Notes: generated from the sequence alone by a model not told the origin. 64,000 bases of DNA from Akkermansiaceae bacterium (GCA_024233085.1 JACKQC010000022.1:27905-91904); one strand, 5' to 3'; shown: positions 51,032 through 60,355, numbered from the stretch's first letter. Numbers and translations are program-made.

Positions 51032-51987
51032 TCAGAGCGCCCGGGTAAACGACTCCAGATTTTCACATCGAATCGCGGTCCGATGCAATTCGCGCAGTTT
51101 GTCCTCGTCGGTGACAGTCAAAACCGCCTCCCGCAACCCCTCGGGCAACGCGCCGAACCGAATCAGCAGGGCCTCCAGCACATCCTCCTGGCGGCCTTCC
51201 TGGCGGCCTTCCTGGCGGCCTTCCTGATGATAGCGCTGGGCGAGTGTCATGGCGTCGGAGCGAGTTTCCGGATCGCTGATCCTTCCCAACGTAGTTTCGA
51301 AGGCTTCCTTGTCAATATCGGTGGCCAGTATGTACCGCAGCACGAGATGAAAGATTTCCCGCGGGACGCGCAGAATCAACTCCTCGTCCCACACAGCCTC
51401 ATCGAGCAGGCGCCCCAGCCGCTCGGCCTTCATCGCCCGCAAGACCAGCACTCCGGCCGCCGTGCCTGGGATCGTCTCGAAAGCCATACCAGCCAACTGC
51501 AAATCCTGAAACGAAAAATTCGGGATATAGGGCCGCAGCTCGCGCCCGGCCGCCTCCGGAACATCCAGCAGATCGGCCAGCTCTCCGGGACCCTCCCAAA
51601 TCTCCGCGTTTTGCGAAAGCACCACCGGCAGAATCACCGGCAGCCGCTCCCGAACCGTTTGCTTCTCGGAAAAACTCTCCCAAATGCGGACCATGTAGCG
51701 CAGCAGGCGCAAGGGCAAACGGGGGTCCGGTGTGCTTTGGTGCTCGAAAAGCACGTAGATCAAGCCAGCGCGACCGGCGATCGGCGCGGAAAACAACAAA
51801 TCCGTGTGCGAACGGCGATACCGCGAATCGACAAACGAGCCGGCACCGTCTGAAGCCCTTCCCATTCGATGACAGACGCCACCGACGGCGGCAGCTCGGC
51901 CCGCAGCAGGGCGGCCGCGTTGGCCGGCACGCCAAAAGTGGCCGAGAACAGCTTGTCGTTGGGTTGATGAATCTCTTCGTCGGACAT
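51032..51987 (-). pseudogene. Rpn-family nuclease/putative transposase, frameshifted
   Basis: Rpn-type (PD-(D/E)XK, former Transposase_31) protein split between two frames. The N-terminal part (ATG at 51987, EEIHQPNDKLFSATFGVPAN, then EWEGLQTVPA) runs in one frame. The rest (SFVDSRYRRSHTDLLFSAP, with nuclease residues in HTDLLF and VLFEHQS, to the end LESFTRAL) is in another. A single missing base near 51840-51850, in a CCGGC run, would join them. The C-terminus has the tandem QEGRQEGRQEGRQED typical of this family. It is either a decayed gene or a sequencing error. Rpn proteins promote RecA-independent recombination. Confidence 0.7.
51184..51226. repeat. 12-bp tandem repeat in Rpn gene
   Basis: The word CCTTCCTGGCGG recurs every 12 bp (51195-51206, 51207-51218, partial copies on each side). 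On the minus strand it encodes the QEGR tetrapeptide repeat near the C-terminus of the Rpn-type protein. Copy number may vary by slippage. Confidence 0.85.
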
Positions 51988-52090
51988 TCTCTCACCCATT
52001 CTTTCCGGAAAAAGCAACGGCCCGCCATCCCCGATCGGGACGCGGGCCGCGCCGAAAATGAACAATGACGACGGAGGAAAACCAGCCGCT

Positions 52091-52414
52091 TCAGTTCGCG
52101 AGACTGTGGCCGGCGTAGATCGCGTCGAATTCGCCGAGCACGATGTAGAGGCTCACCACCGCGCTGGAAATCTCGTCGTGCCGCGCCGTGGCGAGGCCTT
52201 CGGCACGGTAGACATTGGCGTCATACTGGGCGCGGACCGGCGCCGAATAGCGGGCCGGCGCGAGATGCTGCGCGGCGCGGGCGGCGGACTGCATCGCGTT
52301 CTTCTTGTGCGTGGCGCTATAGATAATCTCGGCGTCCTCGGCCTGGACCGAAGGGGCCGAAAGCAGGAGGGCCGCGGCGCCCGCGAGGGTCGAGAGAAAA
52401 AGAAGTCGTTTCAT
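52091..52414 (-). CDS. Small secreted protein
   Basis: A 107-aa protein with a clear signal peptide (MKRLLFLSTLAGAAALLLSA, cleavage after VQA). The mature part is about 80 residues, Ala/Tyr-rich (SATHKKNAMQSAARAAQHLA, VVSLYIVLGEFDAIYAGHSL), and has no Cys. The family is not recognised. The ATG at 52414 is preceded by GGTGA and starts the signal peptide; upstream frame is non-coding and includes a palindromic repeat. Confidence 0.65.
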   Translation of the reverse strand: MKRLLFLSTLAGAAALLLSAPSVQAEDAEIIYSATHKKNAMQSAARAAQHLAPARYSAPVRAQYDANVYRAEGLATARHDEISSAVVSLYIVLGEFDAIYAGHSLAN

Positions 52415-52534
52415 CGGTGAAGGGCGGATTTTGGGGTCGGTGCGTGTTGAGGTGAAAACCGCTCCTATGTTCCCCGCGCAGTCCCTCGCGGTCAAGCGGC
52501 AATCACGCCGCCGATACCATGACACGCCCGTCCG

Positions 52535-52575
52535 GACCCAACAGGGTTGGGTCGGCCACTGTACCCTGTTGGGTC
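52535..52575. repeat. Palindromic repeat pair, copy 7
   Basis: A perfect unit GACCCAACAGGGTTGGGTC (52535-52553) and CACTGTACCCTGTTGGGTC (52557-52575), with a 3-bp spacer and opposed centres. It ends 5 bp before the stop codon of the minus-strand DUF1501 gene (52581). Confidence 0.9.
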
Positions 52576-52580
52576 GGGCC

Positions 52581-54071
52581 TCACAGGAGGATGTTTTCCA
52601 CCACCTTGCCCGCGACATCGGTGAGGCGGAAATCGCGTCCCTTGAACAGGAAAGTGAAGCGCTCGTGGTCGATCCCGAGCCGATCGAGCACGGTGGCGTG
52701 GAAATCGTTCACGTGGACCGGATCGGCCACGACGTCGAAGCCCAGCTCGCACGTTTCCCCGTGGGTGATGCCGGGCTTGATGCCGCCACCGGCCATCCAG
52801 AAGGTGAAGGCGTCGCGGTGATGCTCCCGCCCGTAGCTGCCCGTCTTCGTGCTGATGAGGCCCTGCGAGTAACAGGTGCGGCCAAATTCCGTGCCCCAGA
52901 CCACCAGCGTGTCCTTGAGCAGGTCGCGTTGCTTCAGGTCCTGAATCAGCGCCGAACTGGCGCGGTCGACTTCGCGAGCCTGGGTCTCGATCCGCTCGGG
53001 CAGGGCGCCGTGGAGATCCCAGCCGGGATGGTAAAGGTGAATGTACCGGACGCCGCGCTCGGCCAGCCGGCGGGCCAGCAGGCAGTTGCGCGCGAAACTG
53101 CCGGCCTTTTCCACGTCGTTGCCGTAGAGCTTTTTCACCGACTCGGGCTCGGAACCGATATCGGTCGCCTCCGGAACGGAGGTCTGCATGCGGAAAGCCA
53201 GCTCGAACTGCGCGATGCGCGACTCGATCTCCGCCTCGCCGCGCTCGGCCAGTTGCAGCCGGTGCAGGTCGCGGAGACGATCGAGATTTTTCCGGTCCAA
53301 CTCCTCAGACACCCCCGGCGGCCGGCTGAGATACAGCACCGGGTCCTTGCCGGACCGGAACTGGGTGCCCTGAAAGCGCGTCGGCAAAAACCCGTTGTCC
53401 CACAGCCGGGCCGACAGGGGTTGATCGACGCTGCGGCGGGAAATCATGACGATGAAAGCCGGCAGATCGCTGGTCTCGCTGCCCAGGCCATAGGAAATCC
53501 ACGATCCCATGCAGGGCCGGCCGGGCAACTGGGCGCCGGAAACCATGAAGATCATCCCGGGATCGTGGTTCACCGCGTCGGAACGCATCGAGTTGATGAT
53601 GCACAGGTCGTCGGCCACCTTCGCCGTTTCGGGGAACAGGTCGCAGATCCACGCGCCCGACTGGCCGTGCTGTTTGAAGCCGAACTTCGAACCGACCAAC
53701 TGAAAGCGCGCCTGGTTGTTCGACATGCCGAGCAGGCCGCGTTTCCGGTAGGACTCCGGCAGGTCGGCGTCCCGCTTCTGCATTTCGAGGAGCTTCGGCT
53801 TGTGTTCGAAGGTCTCGAACTGCGAGGCGCCGCCGCTCATGAAAAGAAAGATGACCCGCTTGGCCTTCGGCGCGAAATGCGGCAGCGAGGGCAGGCCGCC
53901 GACCCGGTCCGGTCCGGCGAAGGGATTCGGCGCCGCCGCCGTGCCGCCGGGCAGGGCGGCCCGCGCGCGTCCTCCCGCGCCCAGCAAATCGGCCAGGGCG
54001 ATGCCGCCGAGACCGCCGCCGAATCGATGGAGCCATTCCCGGCGGCCGGGAGCGAAGGATTTCGTGTTCAT
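52581..54071 (-). CDS. DUF1501 Tat-exported protein
   Basis: A 496-aa protein of the DUF1501 (sulfatase-like alkaline-phosphatase fold) family. The N-terminus has a twin-arginine-like signal (GRREWLHRFGGGLGGIALAD). Family hallmarks are FLFMSGGASQFETFEHKPKL, GAWICDLFPETAKVADDLCI, VVWGTEFGRTCYSQG, EHHRDAFTFWMAGGGIKPG and the C-terminal DVVADPVHVNDFHATVLDRL. The gene starts 7 bp from the stop of the PSD1-type gene, and the two almost always occur together in PVC genomes. They are thought to act on extracellular polymers, but the reaction is not established. Confidence 0.9.
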   Translation of the reverse strand: MNTKSFAPGRREWLHRFGGGLGGIALADLLGAGGRARAALPGGTAAAPNPFAGPDRVGGLPSLPHFAPKAKRVIFLFMSGGASQFETFEHKPKLLEMQKRDADLPESYRKRGLLGMSNNQARFQLVGSKFGFKQHGQSGAWICDLFPETAKVADDLCIINSMRSDAVNHDPGMIFMVSGAQLPGRPCMGSWISYGLGSETSDLPAFIVMISRRSVDQPLSARLWDNGFLPTRFQGTQFRSGKDPVLYLSRPPGVSEELDRKNLDRLRDLHRLQLAERGEAEIESRIAQFELAFRMQTSVPEATDIGSEPESVKKLYGNDVEKAGSFARNCLLARRLAERGVRYIHLYHPGWDLHGALPERIETQAREVDRASSALIQDLKQRDLLKDTLVVWGTEFGRTCYSQGLISTKTGSYGREHHRDAFTFWMAGGGIKPGITHGETCELGFDVVADPVHVNDFHATVLDRLGIDHERFTFLFKGRDFRLTDVAGKVVENILL

Positions 54072-54078
54072 GGTCGTT

Positions 54079-57000
54079 TCACAGTTTGCAAAGCACTTCC
54101 TCGTATCCGAAAAGCGCGCGCACCATCATCGCCGTGGCGGCGACCTCCGCGGGCGGAAGCGACTCGTCCACGGGCGCTTCGCCGGTCTCGTGGACGAGCT
54201 GGCGCGCCCCGCCGGGGTTCGCCGCGAACTCCGCGCGGGCGTCGGCGAGGATCGCGGTCAGGATGTCCGCCTCTCCGGCGCGCGGCGCGCGGGCGGTCAG
54301 CAGGCGAAAGGCGCGGGCAATGCGCGCGGCGTCGCCGTCGGCGTCCGGCGCGGGGTATTCGGCCACGAGCCGCTCGGCCAGCAGGCGGGCGGCCTCCACG
54401 TATTGCGGATCGTTGAGCACCGTGAGCGCCTGGAGGGGATTGGCCGTTTCGTTGCGGCGAAGCTGGCAGAATTCCCGGCTCGGCGCGTCGAAGACCTGCA
54501 TGCTCGGCGGCGGCATGGTGCGCCGCCAAAAGGTGTAGAGACTGCGGCGAAAAAGCGCCTCGCCCCGGTCGCGGCGGTAGGTGTGCTGGGTGCCGCCCTC
54601 CTCCCAGATGCCGGCGGGCTGGTAGGGCTTCACGCTCGGGCCCCCGATCGTGCGGCCGAGGATACCCGCCACGCTGAGCGCCTGGTCGCGCAGTTGCTCC
54701 GCGGTCAGGCGCAGCCGCGGCCCATGCGCGAGCAGACGGTTTTGCGGATCCTCCCGCGGGATGGCCGGATCCCGGGGCAGGGTCGCCTGCCGGTAGGTCG
54801 ACGAGAGCACGATCTCGCGGCACAGCGCCTTGATGTCCCAGCCGGTTTCGTTTTGAAAATGCAGCGCCAGCCAGTCCAACAGCTCCGGGTGGGTCGGCAG
54901 TTCGCCCTGCGTGCCGAAGTCCTCCGGCGTTCCCACCAGGCCGCGCCCGAAAAACAACTGCCACAGCCGGTTCACCTCCACCCGGGCGGTCAGCGGGTTT
55001 GACCCGTCGGTCAGCCATTTCGCGAACCCGAGGCGGTTGCGCGGATAGGCCTCGGGCAGGGGCGGCAGCGAGCCCGGCGTGGCCGGCGACACCTCCTCGC
55101 CGCGATCGTCGAAGCGTCCGCGGGTGAGGACGAAAGTCTGGCGCGGCGTTTCCATTTCCCGCATCGCCATCATTTCCGTCGCCTCGGTGGAAAGGCGGTT
55201 TTCCGTCTCCCGCAGCGCCTTGATCTCGGCGGTCAACGCCCGCCACGGTTCGTCGATCTCGCGCAGATACCAGTCCAGCCAGGCCGCGTCCCGCGCCTTC
55301 TCGTCCAGGCCGGCCACGATCGCCACCTCCGGAGCCGAGAGATCGCGGTCGTAGAGGCGCACTTCGTCGAGGGCGCCGTTGCGGAACGACTTCGAATTGA
55401 TCCGGCCCGCCAGCGCCGGGTGCAGCTCCGGGACCACATCGGCGTCGGCGACCTGCTCGGTGTCGAAATCGCCCCACTCCCGCACATAGCCGATGTCACG
55501 GTAGAGAAGATCCCGCAGCACCTCGGAATCGGCCGCTTTTCCGTCGAGGTAAAGGCGCAGCCCGGCGGCCTGGCTCGATCCATCGCAGGTGCCGGCCACA
55601 TGCGTCCAACGGCCGACCTCCAGCGGCTCGCGCGTCCGGATGGCGATGGCGTTGCCCGGCCAGAAATGGGCGAGCTTCAGCACGACGCGGTTCCGCTCCA
55701 CCGTCAGTTCGTAGCCCCGGTGCGCCGCCTCCAGCGCCGAGCGCGAATAGTGGACGATCGGTCCCTCGTCCAGATCCCCGTCCAGCCGCACCCAGGCGGC
55801 CAGCGTGAAGGCGTCGGTCCGGTCGAAAATCGCGGCGCCCTTCAGGTGGATGGCGTTGTCCCGGCCGTCCTCGAAGAGCAGCGCCTTTCCCAAGCCCTTC
55901 GGTCCGGCGATCGGATGAATATTCTTGTAGCTTTCGGCCACCGCGTCCGGCCTCGCGGTATTGGGAATCAAGCGCTTGTCGTGGATTTCATCGAAGGAAA
56001 AGGCGTCCACCGGCCCCGGCATGGCGTGCGGCGCCCGCGGCTTGCCCACCATCGTCAGAAACCCCTCCAGCGCCGAGTGCTCCGGACGGGCCACGGGCGG
56101 ATGATTCGACTTCAGCCAGGCGTGAAAGCGCGCCTCCGCCCCGGGGCGGGCGGCTTCGCGTTCGGCGAGCTTTTTCGTCAACTCCGCGGCGTTCGCCTCG
56201 ACCGCCCGGCGTTGCTCCGCCGACAGGACGAAGACCGAGGGAGGCGTCACCGCGTTGGTGAAACGGCAGTAGAGGCCCAGCTCGTCGATGTTGTCGAAAA
56301 ACGCCGCCAGCGAGTAAAAATCGCGCGTCGTCAGCGGATCGTATTTGTGGTCGTGACAGCGGCAACACTCCATCGTCAGACCGAGAAAGGCGTGGGCGTT
56401 GGTGACGACCCGGTCGGCGACATTTTCGCAGCGGAACTCCTCCGGATCGCTCCCGGCCTCGTTCATCTGCATGTGGATGCGGTTGAAGGCCGTCGGCACG
56501 ATCTCCGCCTGTCCCGCGCCGGGGAGCAGGTCGCCGGCCGTCTGCAGGATCGCGAAGCGGTCGTAGGGCAGGTTGCGGTTGAAGGCCTCGATCACCCAGT
56601 CGCGGTAGGGCCAGACCACGCAGTTGAAATCCTCGTGCCGCCCGTAGGTGTCGCCGTAGCGCGCCACATCGAGCCAGTCGTTCGCCATGCGCTCGCCGTA
56701 GGCCCCCGAGTCCAGCAGCCGGTCCACCACCCGCTCGTGGGCCCCCGGCGCGTGGTCCGCCAGAAACGCGTCGATCTCCGCCAAGGTCGGAGGCAAGCCG
56801 GTGAGATCGATCGTCACCCGCCTCAGCCAGCTCTCGCGCGTCGCCGGCGCGGCGGGCCGCAGCCCGTTCTCGCGCAGCTTCGTCAGCACGAAGGCGTCGA
56901 CCGGTCCCCTCACGGGAAAGTCCGCGTCGTCGCCCTCCCCCGCTCCCGCCGCGAGACCGGGCACTCTCGGCATTTCCGGCGCGAGGAAGGCCCAGTGCGG

Positions 57001-57408
57001 CTGATATTCGGCCCCCTGTTCGATCCAGGCTTTCAGCGCCGCCTTTTGCGCGTCCGAGAGCGGCTCGCCCTTGTCCGGCGGCGGCATCACCTCGTCGGGA
57101 TCGTCGCTGAAAAGCCGCGCGATCAGCTCGCTGGCCCCGGCGTCGCCCGGCACGAAAGCCTCCGCCGCGACCGCGTCCTCCCGCCGGTCGAGCCGCAGTT
57201 TCGCCTCGCGCTTTTTCGCGTCCGGCCCGTGGCAGGCGAAGCAATGCCGGGAAAGGATGGGCCGCACGTCGCGGTTGAAAACGACCTTTTCCGCCCCCGC
57301 CGCCGCCGGCCCCGGCGCCAGAAAAAGGAGGGCGCCCCCGGCGAAGGCCGGTCGGAAAGAACGGACGAGAAAATGCCCGAAGACGTGGCGCGACATATGG
57401 AAACGCAT
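54079..57408 (-). CDS. PSD1-type cytochrome c / DUF1549 / LamG / DUF1553 protein
   Basis: A protein of about 1109 aa. After a signal peptide comes a planctomycete cytochrome c domain with haem motif CFACH (56-60) and DEVMPPPDKGEPLSDAQ. DUF1549 (RVTIDLTGLPPTLAEIDAFL, HEDFNCVVWPYRDWVIEAFN) follows, then a LamG/concanavalin-like insert near 590-730 (DAFTLAAWVRLDGDLDEGPI). DUF1553 ends the protein (NPLTARVEVNRLWQLFFGRG, TPEDFGTQGELPTHPELLDW). ATG at 57408 begins the signal peptide. It is cotranscribed with the DUF1501 gene. The haem suggests oxidative chemistry on a carbohydrate substrate, but this is inference. Confidence 0.9.
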   Translation of the reverse strand: MRFHMSRHVFGHFLVRSFRPAFAGGALLFLAPGPAAAGAEKVVFNRDVRPILSRHCFACHGPDAKKREAKLRLDRREDAVAAEAFVPGDAGASELIARLFSDDPDEVMPPPDKGEPLSDAQKAALKAWIEQGAEYQPHWAFLAPEMPRVPGLAAGAGEGDDADFPVRGPVDAFVLTKLRENGLRPAAPATRESWLRRVTIDLTGLPPTLAEIDAFLADHAPGAHERVVDRLLDSGAYGERMANDWLDVARYGDTYGRHEDFNCVVWPYRDWVIEAFNRNLPYDRFAILQTAGDLLPGAGQAEIVPTAFNRIHMQMNEAGSDPEEFRCENVADRVVTNAHAFLGLTMECCRCHDHKYDPLTTRDFYSLAAFFDNIDELGLYCRFTNAVTPPSVFVLSAEQRRAVEANAAELTKKLAEREAARPGAEARFHAWLKSNHPPVARPEHSALEGFLTMVGKPRAPHAMPGPVDAFSFDEIHDKRLIPNTARPDAVAESYKNIHPIAGPKGLGKALLFEDGRDNAIHLKGAAIFDRTDAFTLAAWVRLDGDLDEGPIVHYSRSALEAAHRGYELTVERNRVVLKLAHFWPGNAIAIRTREPLEVGRWTHVAGTCDGSSQAAGLRLYLDGKAADSEVLRDLLYRDIGYVREWGDFDTEQVADADVVPELHPALAGRINSKSFRNGALDEVRLYDRDLSAPEVAIVAGLDEKARDAAWLDWYLREIDEPWRALTAEIKALRETENRLSTEATEMMAMREMETPRQTFVLTRGRFDDRGEEVSPATPGSLPPLPEAYPRNRLGFAKWLTDGSNPLTARVEVNRLWQLFFGRGLVGTPEDFGTQGELPTHPELLDWLALHFQNETGWDIKALCREIVLSSTYRQATLPRDPAIPREDPQNRLLAHGPRLRLTAEQLRDQALSVAGILGRTIGGPSVKPYQPAGIWEEGGTQHTYRRDRGEALFRRSLYTFWRRTMPPPSMQVFDAPSREFCQLRRNETANPLQALTVLNDPQYVEAARLLAERLVAEYPAPDADGDAARIARAFRLLTARAPRAGEADILTAILADARAEFAANPGGARQLVHETGEAPVDESLPPAEVAATAMMVRALFGYEEVLCKL

Positions 57409-57540
57409 CCCGGTTCCCGCCGGGAAAAAATTCGGACCGCCACCCCTCCAAAGGAGCGCGATCCGAACCGGTCGAAGGCTAGCAAGCCCGCGCCAAAACT
57501 CAAGCGACATTCTTTCGTCGGCCCGATCCCGGCGCGGCCC

Positions 57541-57581
57541 GACCCAACAGGGTTGGGTCGGTGACGCAACCCTGTTGGGTC
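57541..57581. repeat. Palindromic repeat pair, copy 8
   Basis: A perfect unit GACCCAACAGGGTTGGGTC (57541-57559) and GACGCAACCCTGTTGGGTC (57563-57581), with a 3-bp spacer and opposed centres. Unlike most intergenic copies it is not next to a recognisable stop codon; the PSD1-type start lies 133 bp away. Confidence 0.9.
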
Positions 57582-57661
57582 GCGGACCGGGCGACGCCCC
57601 GCCCCGTGTCGGGTCTCCCGCTCTCGGAGCCAGCCTTCAGGGAAGCCATCCCGACTTTTTC

Positions 57662-57913
57662 GAACCATTTCCGGAAGCGTGCGGAGGTCGTTGCGACTTT
57701 CCATGGGTATCTCCGGAAACGTGCGGAGATCGTTGCGATTTTTGGTGGGTATCTTCGAAAGCGTGCCAAGGGGATCGCAACTTCTTGTGGATTCCTTCGA
57801 AATCGTGCGGTGGCTGTCGCCGCTTTTTTCCGGCGTCTTCAAAAGCGCGCGGAAGTGATCGCGACTTTTTGTGAATGCTTCCGGACGCGTGCGAAGACGA
57901 TCCGGCTTTTGCG
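57662..57913. repeat. 42-bp degenerate tandem array, six units
   Basis: Six units of exactly 42 bp start at 57662, 57704, 57746, 57788, 57830 and 57872; a weaker seventh may run to 57955. Shared core words are TCCGGAAACGTGCGGAGAT and TCGTTGCGA followed by a T-run. In one forward frame it reads as a 14-residue repeat like ATFHGYLRKRAEIV; in the minus frames as repeats like RNDLRTFPEIPMES. Units differ at many positions, so the array is old. It is not CRISPR, because no spacer-repeat alternation exists. Confidence 0.85.
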
Positions 57914-58053
57914 GCCATCCTCCGAGATCGTTTGGACGCGCCGAGCGGGATTCGCTTCTTTGGAAAGCCCGCGCCGGCTCGAAAAACCCATGCGAGCGCC
58001 CCATGCCAAAAAAGCCTTGAACACGGTGCCTGCCCCGTCTCCTTTACCCGCCT

Positions 58054-59250
58054 ATGTCTTCATTTGCCGAGTTGGGGCTTTCGCGGCCCGTTTTGAGAGC
58101 CATCGAAATGGCGGGTTACACCGCGCCCACACCGATCCAGGCCCAGGCCATCCCCGTCGCGCTGGAGGGCAAGGACGTCATCGGCGCCTCGCAGACCGGC
58201 ACCGGCAAGACCGCCGCCTTCGCGCTGCCCATCATCTCGGAAATGACCCCGGGCCTCGCTCCGCAGTGCCTCGTGCTGGAGCCGACCCGCGAGCTGGCCG
58301 CGCAGGTGGAGGAGCAGATGAGGCGCTTCTCCTATTACCGCCCCCTCAATGTGGTGCTGCTCCACGGCGGCGTCGGCTACGCCACCCAGACCGAGGGCCT
58401 CGCCACCAAGCCCGACATCGTCATCGCCACCCCGGGGCGGCTGCTCGACCACCTCAGCCGCCGAAACATCGACCTGGGCGGCGTCCGCCACCTCGTTCTC
58501 GACGAGGTGGACCGCATGCTGGACATGGGATTTCTGCCCGACGTGAAAAAGATCATCGACCACTGCCCGCGCCAGCGGCAGACGCTGTTCTTCTCCGCCA
58601 CCATGCCGCCCCAGATCGAGACGCTGGCCAACTGGGCGCTCACCGAGCCCATCCCCGTCGAGATCGGCGAGCGCCGCTCGCCCGCCGAGACCGTCACCCA
58701 CGCCTTTTTCCCCGTCGCCATGGACCAGCGCGACGAACTGCTGCTCGCCCTGGTGAACGAGACGCATTTCGAGAGTCTCATGATCTTCACCCGCACGAAG
58801 AAGGAGGCCGATTCCCTGCACCACCTCGTCAGCACCCACTGCGGGGGCGCCCGCGTCGCCGTGCTGCACAGCGACATCAACCAGAACGACCGCACCCGCG
58901 CCCTCAACGGCTTCCGCTCCGGCGAATTCGACGTCATCATCGCCACCGACCTCGCCGCCCGCGGCCTGGACGTCTCCGGCGTGACCCACGTCATCAACTA
59001 CCGCGTCCCCGAAAACCCCGAGGACTACGTCCACCGCATCGGCCGCACCGGCCGCGCCCAGCAGGAGGGCGACGCCTTCACCCTCCTCTCCGCCGACGAA
59101 CTCGACTTCGCCAAGGCGGTCGAATACTTCATCGACAAGAAAATCGAGCGCCGAAAACTCGAGGGCTTCCCCTACGTTTACACCGCGCTGCTCGACGAAA
59201 GCCCGCCCAAGCCCCGCAAGAAACCGAAAGGCGGCAAACGGCGGAGGTGA
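58054..59250 (+). CDS. DEAD-box RNA helicase (RhlE/CshA type)
   Basis: A 398-aa helicase with a Q-motif (SFAELGLSRPVLRAIEMAGY, TPIQAQAIP), Walker A SQTGTGKTAAFALP, PTRELAAQ, TPGRLLDH, and motif II VLDEVDRMLDMGF, where DEVD replaces DEAD. SAT (FFSATMPPQ), DLAARGLDVSGV and HRIGRTGRA follow. It unwinds RNA duplexes with ATP, in ribosome assembly or RNA decay. A Lys/Arg-rich tail (PKPRKKPKGGKRRR) would bind RNA. Other cold-shock genes are not adjacent; ruvC follows 130 bp downstream. Confidence 0.93.
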   Translation: MSSFAELGLSRPVLRAIEMAGYTAPTPIQAQAIPVALEGKDVIGASQTGTGKTAAFALPIISEMTPGLAPQCLVLEPTRELAAQVEEQMRRFSYYRPLNVVLLHGGVGYATQTEGLATKPDIVIATPGRLLDHLSRRNIDLGGVRHLVLDEVDRMLDMGFLPDVKKIIDHCPRQRQTLFFSATMPPQIETLANWALTEPIPVEIGERRSPAETVTHAFFPVAMDQRDELLLALVNETHFESLMIFTRTKKEADSLHHLVSTHCGGARVAVLHSDINQNDRTRALNGFRSGEFDVIIATDLAARGLDVSGVTHVINYRVPENPEDYVHRIGRTGRAQQEGDAFTLLSADELDFAKAVEYFIDKKIERRKLEGFPYVYTALLDESPPKPRKKPKGGKRRR

Positions 59251-59379
59251 TTTCAGGATTTAGTGGTTTCAGTCTTCAGAAGCCGGTTTTCAGGCATCGG
59301 ATTTCAGGATTGCGCCGAGATTCCGACGGCTGGCTCCACTGAAGACCGATTCCCGACAACGGAAGACTGCTTACCGAAA

Positions 59380-59931
59380 ATGCGCGTCCTCTCCATCGAT
59401 CCCGCCCTGCGCAACACCGGCTACGCGGTGGTCGAGCGGATCGAGCCCGCCTCCGGCAAAGCCCCGCGCGCCGCGGTCAACACCGCCACCCGCGCCGACG
59501 TCCGCACCCTGACCTATGGCGTCATTCGCAATCCCTCGAAAATGCGGCAGACCGGCTGCCTCGTCGCCATCCGCGAGCGGATCGTCGACGTCATCCGCGA
59601 GCACCGGCCCGAAGTCTGCGCCGTCGAGGGCGTCATCTACGTCCAGAGCTACCGCACCGCCATCACGCTCGGCGCCGCCCGCGGCGCGGCCATTCTCGCC
59701 GCCGCCGAGCACGGGCTCGAGGTTTACGAGTATGCCCCGCGCCGCGTCAAACAGGCCGTCGTCGGCCGCGGCGCCGCCGACAAGCAGCAGGTCGCCTTCA
59801 TGATGCGCGCCCTGCTCGGCCTCACCGAAACGCCGCCGCCCGACGCCGCCGACGCCCTCGCCATCGGCCTCGCCCACCTTTACGCCACCGACCCCGCCCG
59901 CGCGCTGAAAGAAACCCCCGAAGCGATCTGA
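59380..59931 (+). CDS. ruvC: Holliday junction resolvase RuvC
   Basis: A 183-aa RNase-H-fold nuclease. The catalytic acidic residues are visible: Asp7 in LSIDPALRNTGYAVVE, Glu in VCAVEGVIYVQSY, and the C-terminal pair in PPPDAADALAIGLAH. YAPRRVKQAVVGRGAADKQQ is the junction-binding helix region. RuvC cuts four-way recombination intermediates with RuvAB. ATG at 59380 is chosen because it begins the conserved MRVLSIDPAL; the open frame upstream is intergenic. The length is slightly above the family norm because of an inserted loop (GKAPRAAVNTATRADVRTL). Confidence 0.93.
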   Translation: MRVLSIDPALRNTGYAVVERIEPASGKAPRAAVNTATRADVRTLTYGVIRNPSKMRQTGCLVAIRERIVDVIREHRPEVCAVEGVIYVQSYRTAITLGAARGAAILAAAEHGLEVYEYAPRRVKQAVVGRGAADKQQVAFMMRALLGLTETPPPDAADALAIGLAHLYATDPARALKETPEAI

Positions 59932-59957
59932 GCCCGACGCCGTTTTTCGCCCTGCCG

Positions 59958-60284
59958 ATGAGAAAGATCTACGAACACATCGAGTATTCCCGCGTCGGCC
60001 ATTTCCAGGCCATCCTCGAGGACGCCGGCATCCAGACCCTCGTCAAAAACCTCGGCGCCTCCGGGGGCGCGGGCGAGATCCCCTTCACCGAAGTCTTTCC
60101 CGAACTCTGGGTCGCCGACGACGCCGACTACGAGCGCGCCCTGGAACTGCTCACCCACTACGAGCCGCCCGACACCGAGACCCTCACCGACTGGCAATGC
60201 CCGGGCTGCGGCGAGGACGTCGAAAAGGAATTCGGCGAATGCTGGAATTGCGGCGCCACCCGGCCCGGATTCGGGGAAAACTGA
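59958..60284 (+). CDS. DUF2007 protein with C-terminal zinc ribbon
   Basis: A 108-aa protein. The N-terminal 75 residues (IYEHIEYSRVGHFQAILEDA, GEIPFTEVFPELWVADDADY) match the DUF2007/putative signal-transducing fold. The C-terminus is a zinc ribbon with four Cys in CPGCGEDVEKEFGECWNCGA. It starts 27 bp after ruvC and precedes rpsA, so it may be cotranscribed with ruvC. Function is unknown; the fold resembles small ligand-binding or PII-like domains. Confidence 0.8.
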   Translation: MRKIYEHIEYSRVGHFQAILEDAGIQTLVKNLGASGGAGEIPFTEVFPELWVADDADYERALELLTHYEPPDTETLTDWQCPGCGEDVEKEFGECWNCGATRPGFGEN

Positions 60285-60355
60285 GCCGCCGATTCGCCCC
60301 CGCCTTTCCCCTTGCCAAGGCGGCGAGCCCCCCTAAATTACCGCCCCTCTTTCAC

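Larger units (their letters stand above)
57409..58053. other. Non-coding stretch with repeats
   Basis: No convincing gene lies between the PSD1-type gene and the DEAD helicase gene. The stretch holds a palindromic repeat pair (57541-57581) and a 42-bp tandem array (57662-57913). The array is open in several frames on both strands because its period is a multiple of three, but no frame has a conserved start or a recognisable domain. Confidence 0.65.

Noticed and set aside
57662..57913. Possible CRISPR array
   Set aside because: Units are contiguous 42-bp tandem copies with no alternation of constant repeat and variable spacer, and no cas gene is present.
57561..59342. Plus-strand open frame through the 42-bp array and DEAD helicase gene
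   Set aside because: It passes through the helicase gene in the wrong frame and gives Arg/Pro-rich sequence; the array itself stays open because its period is divisible by three.
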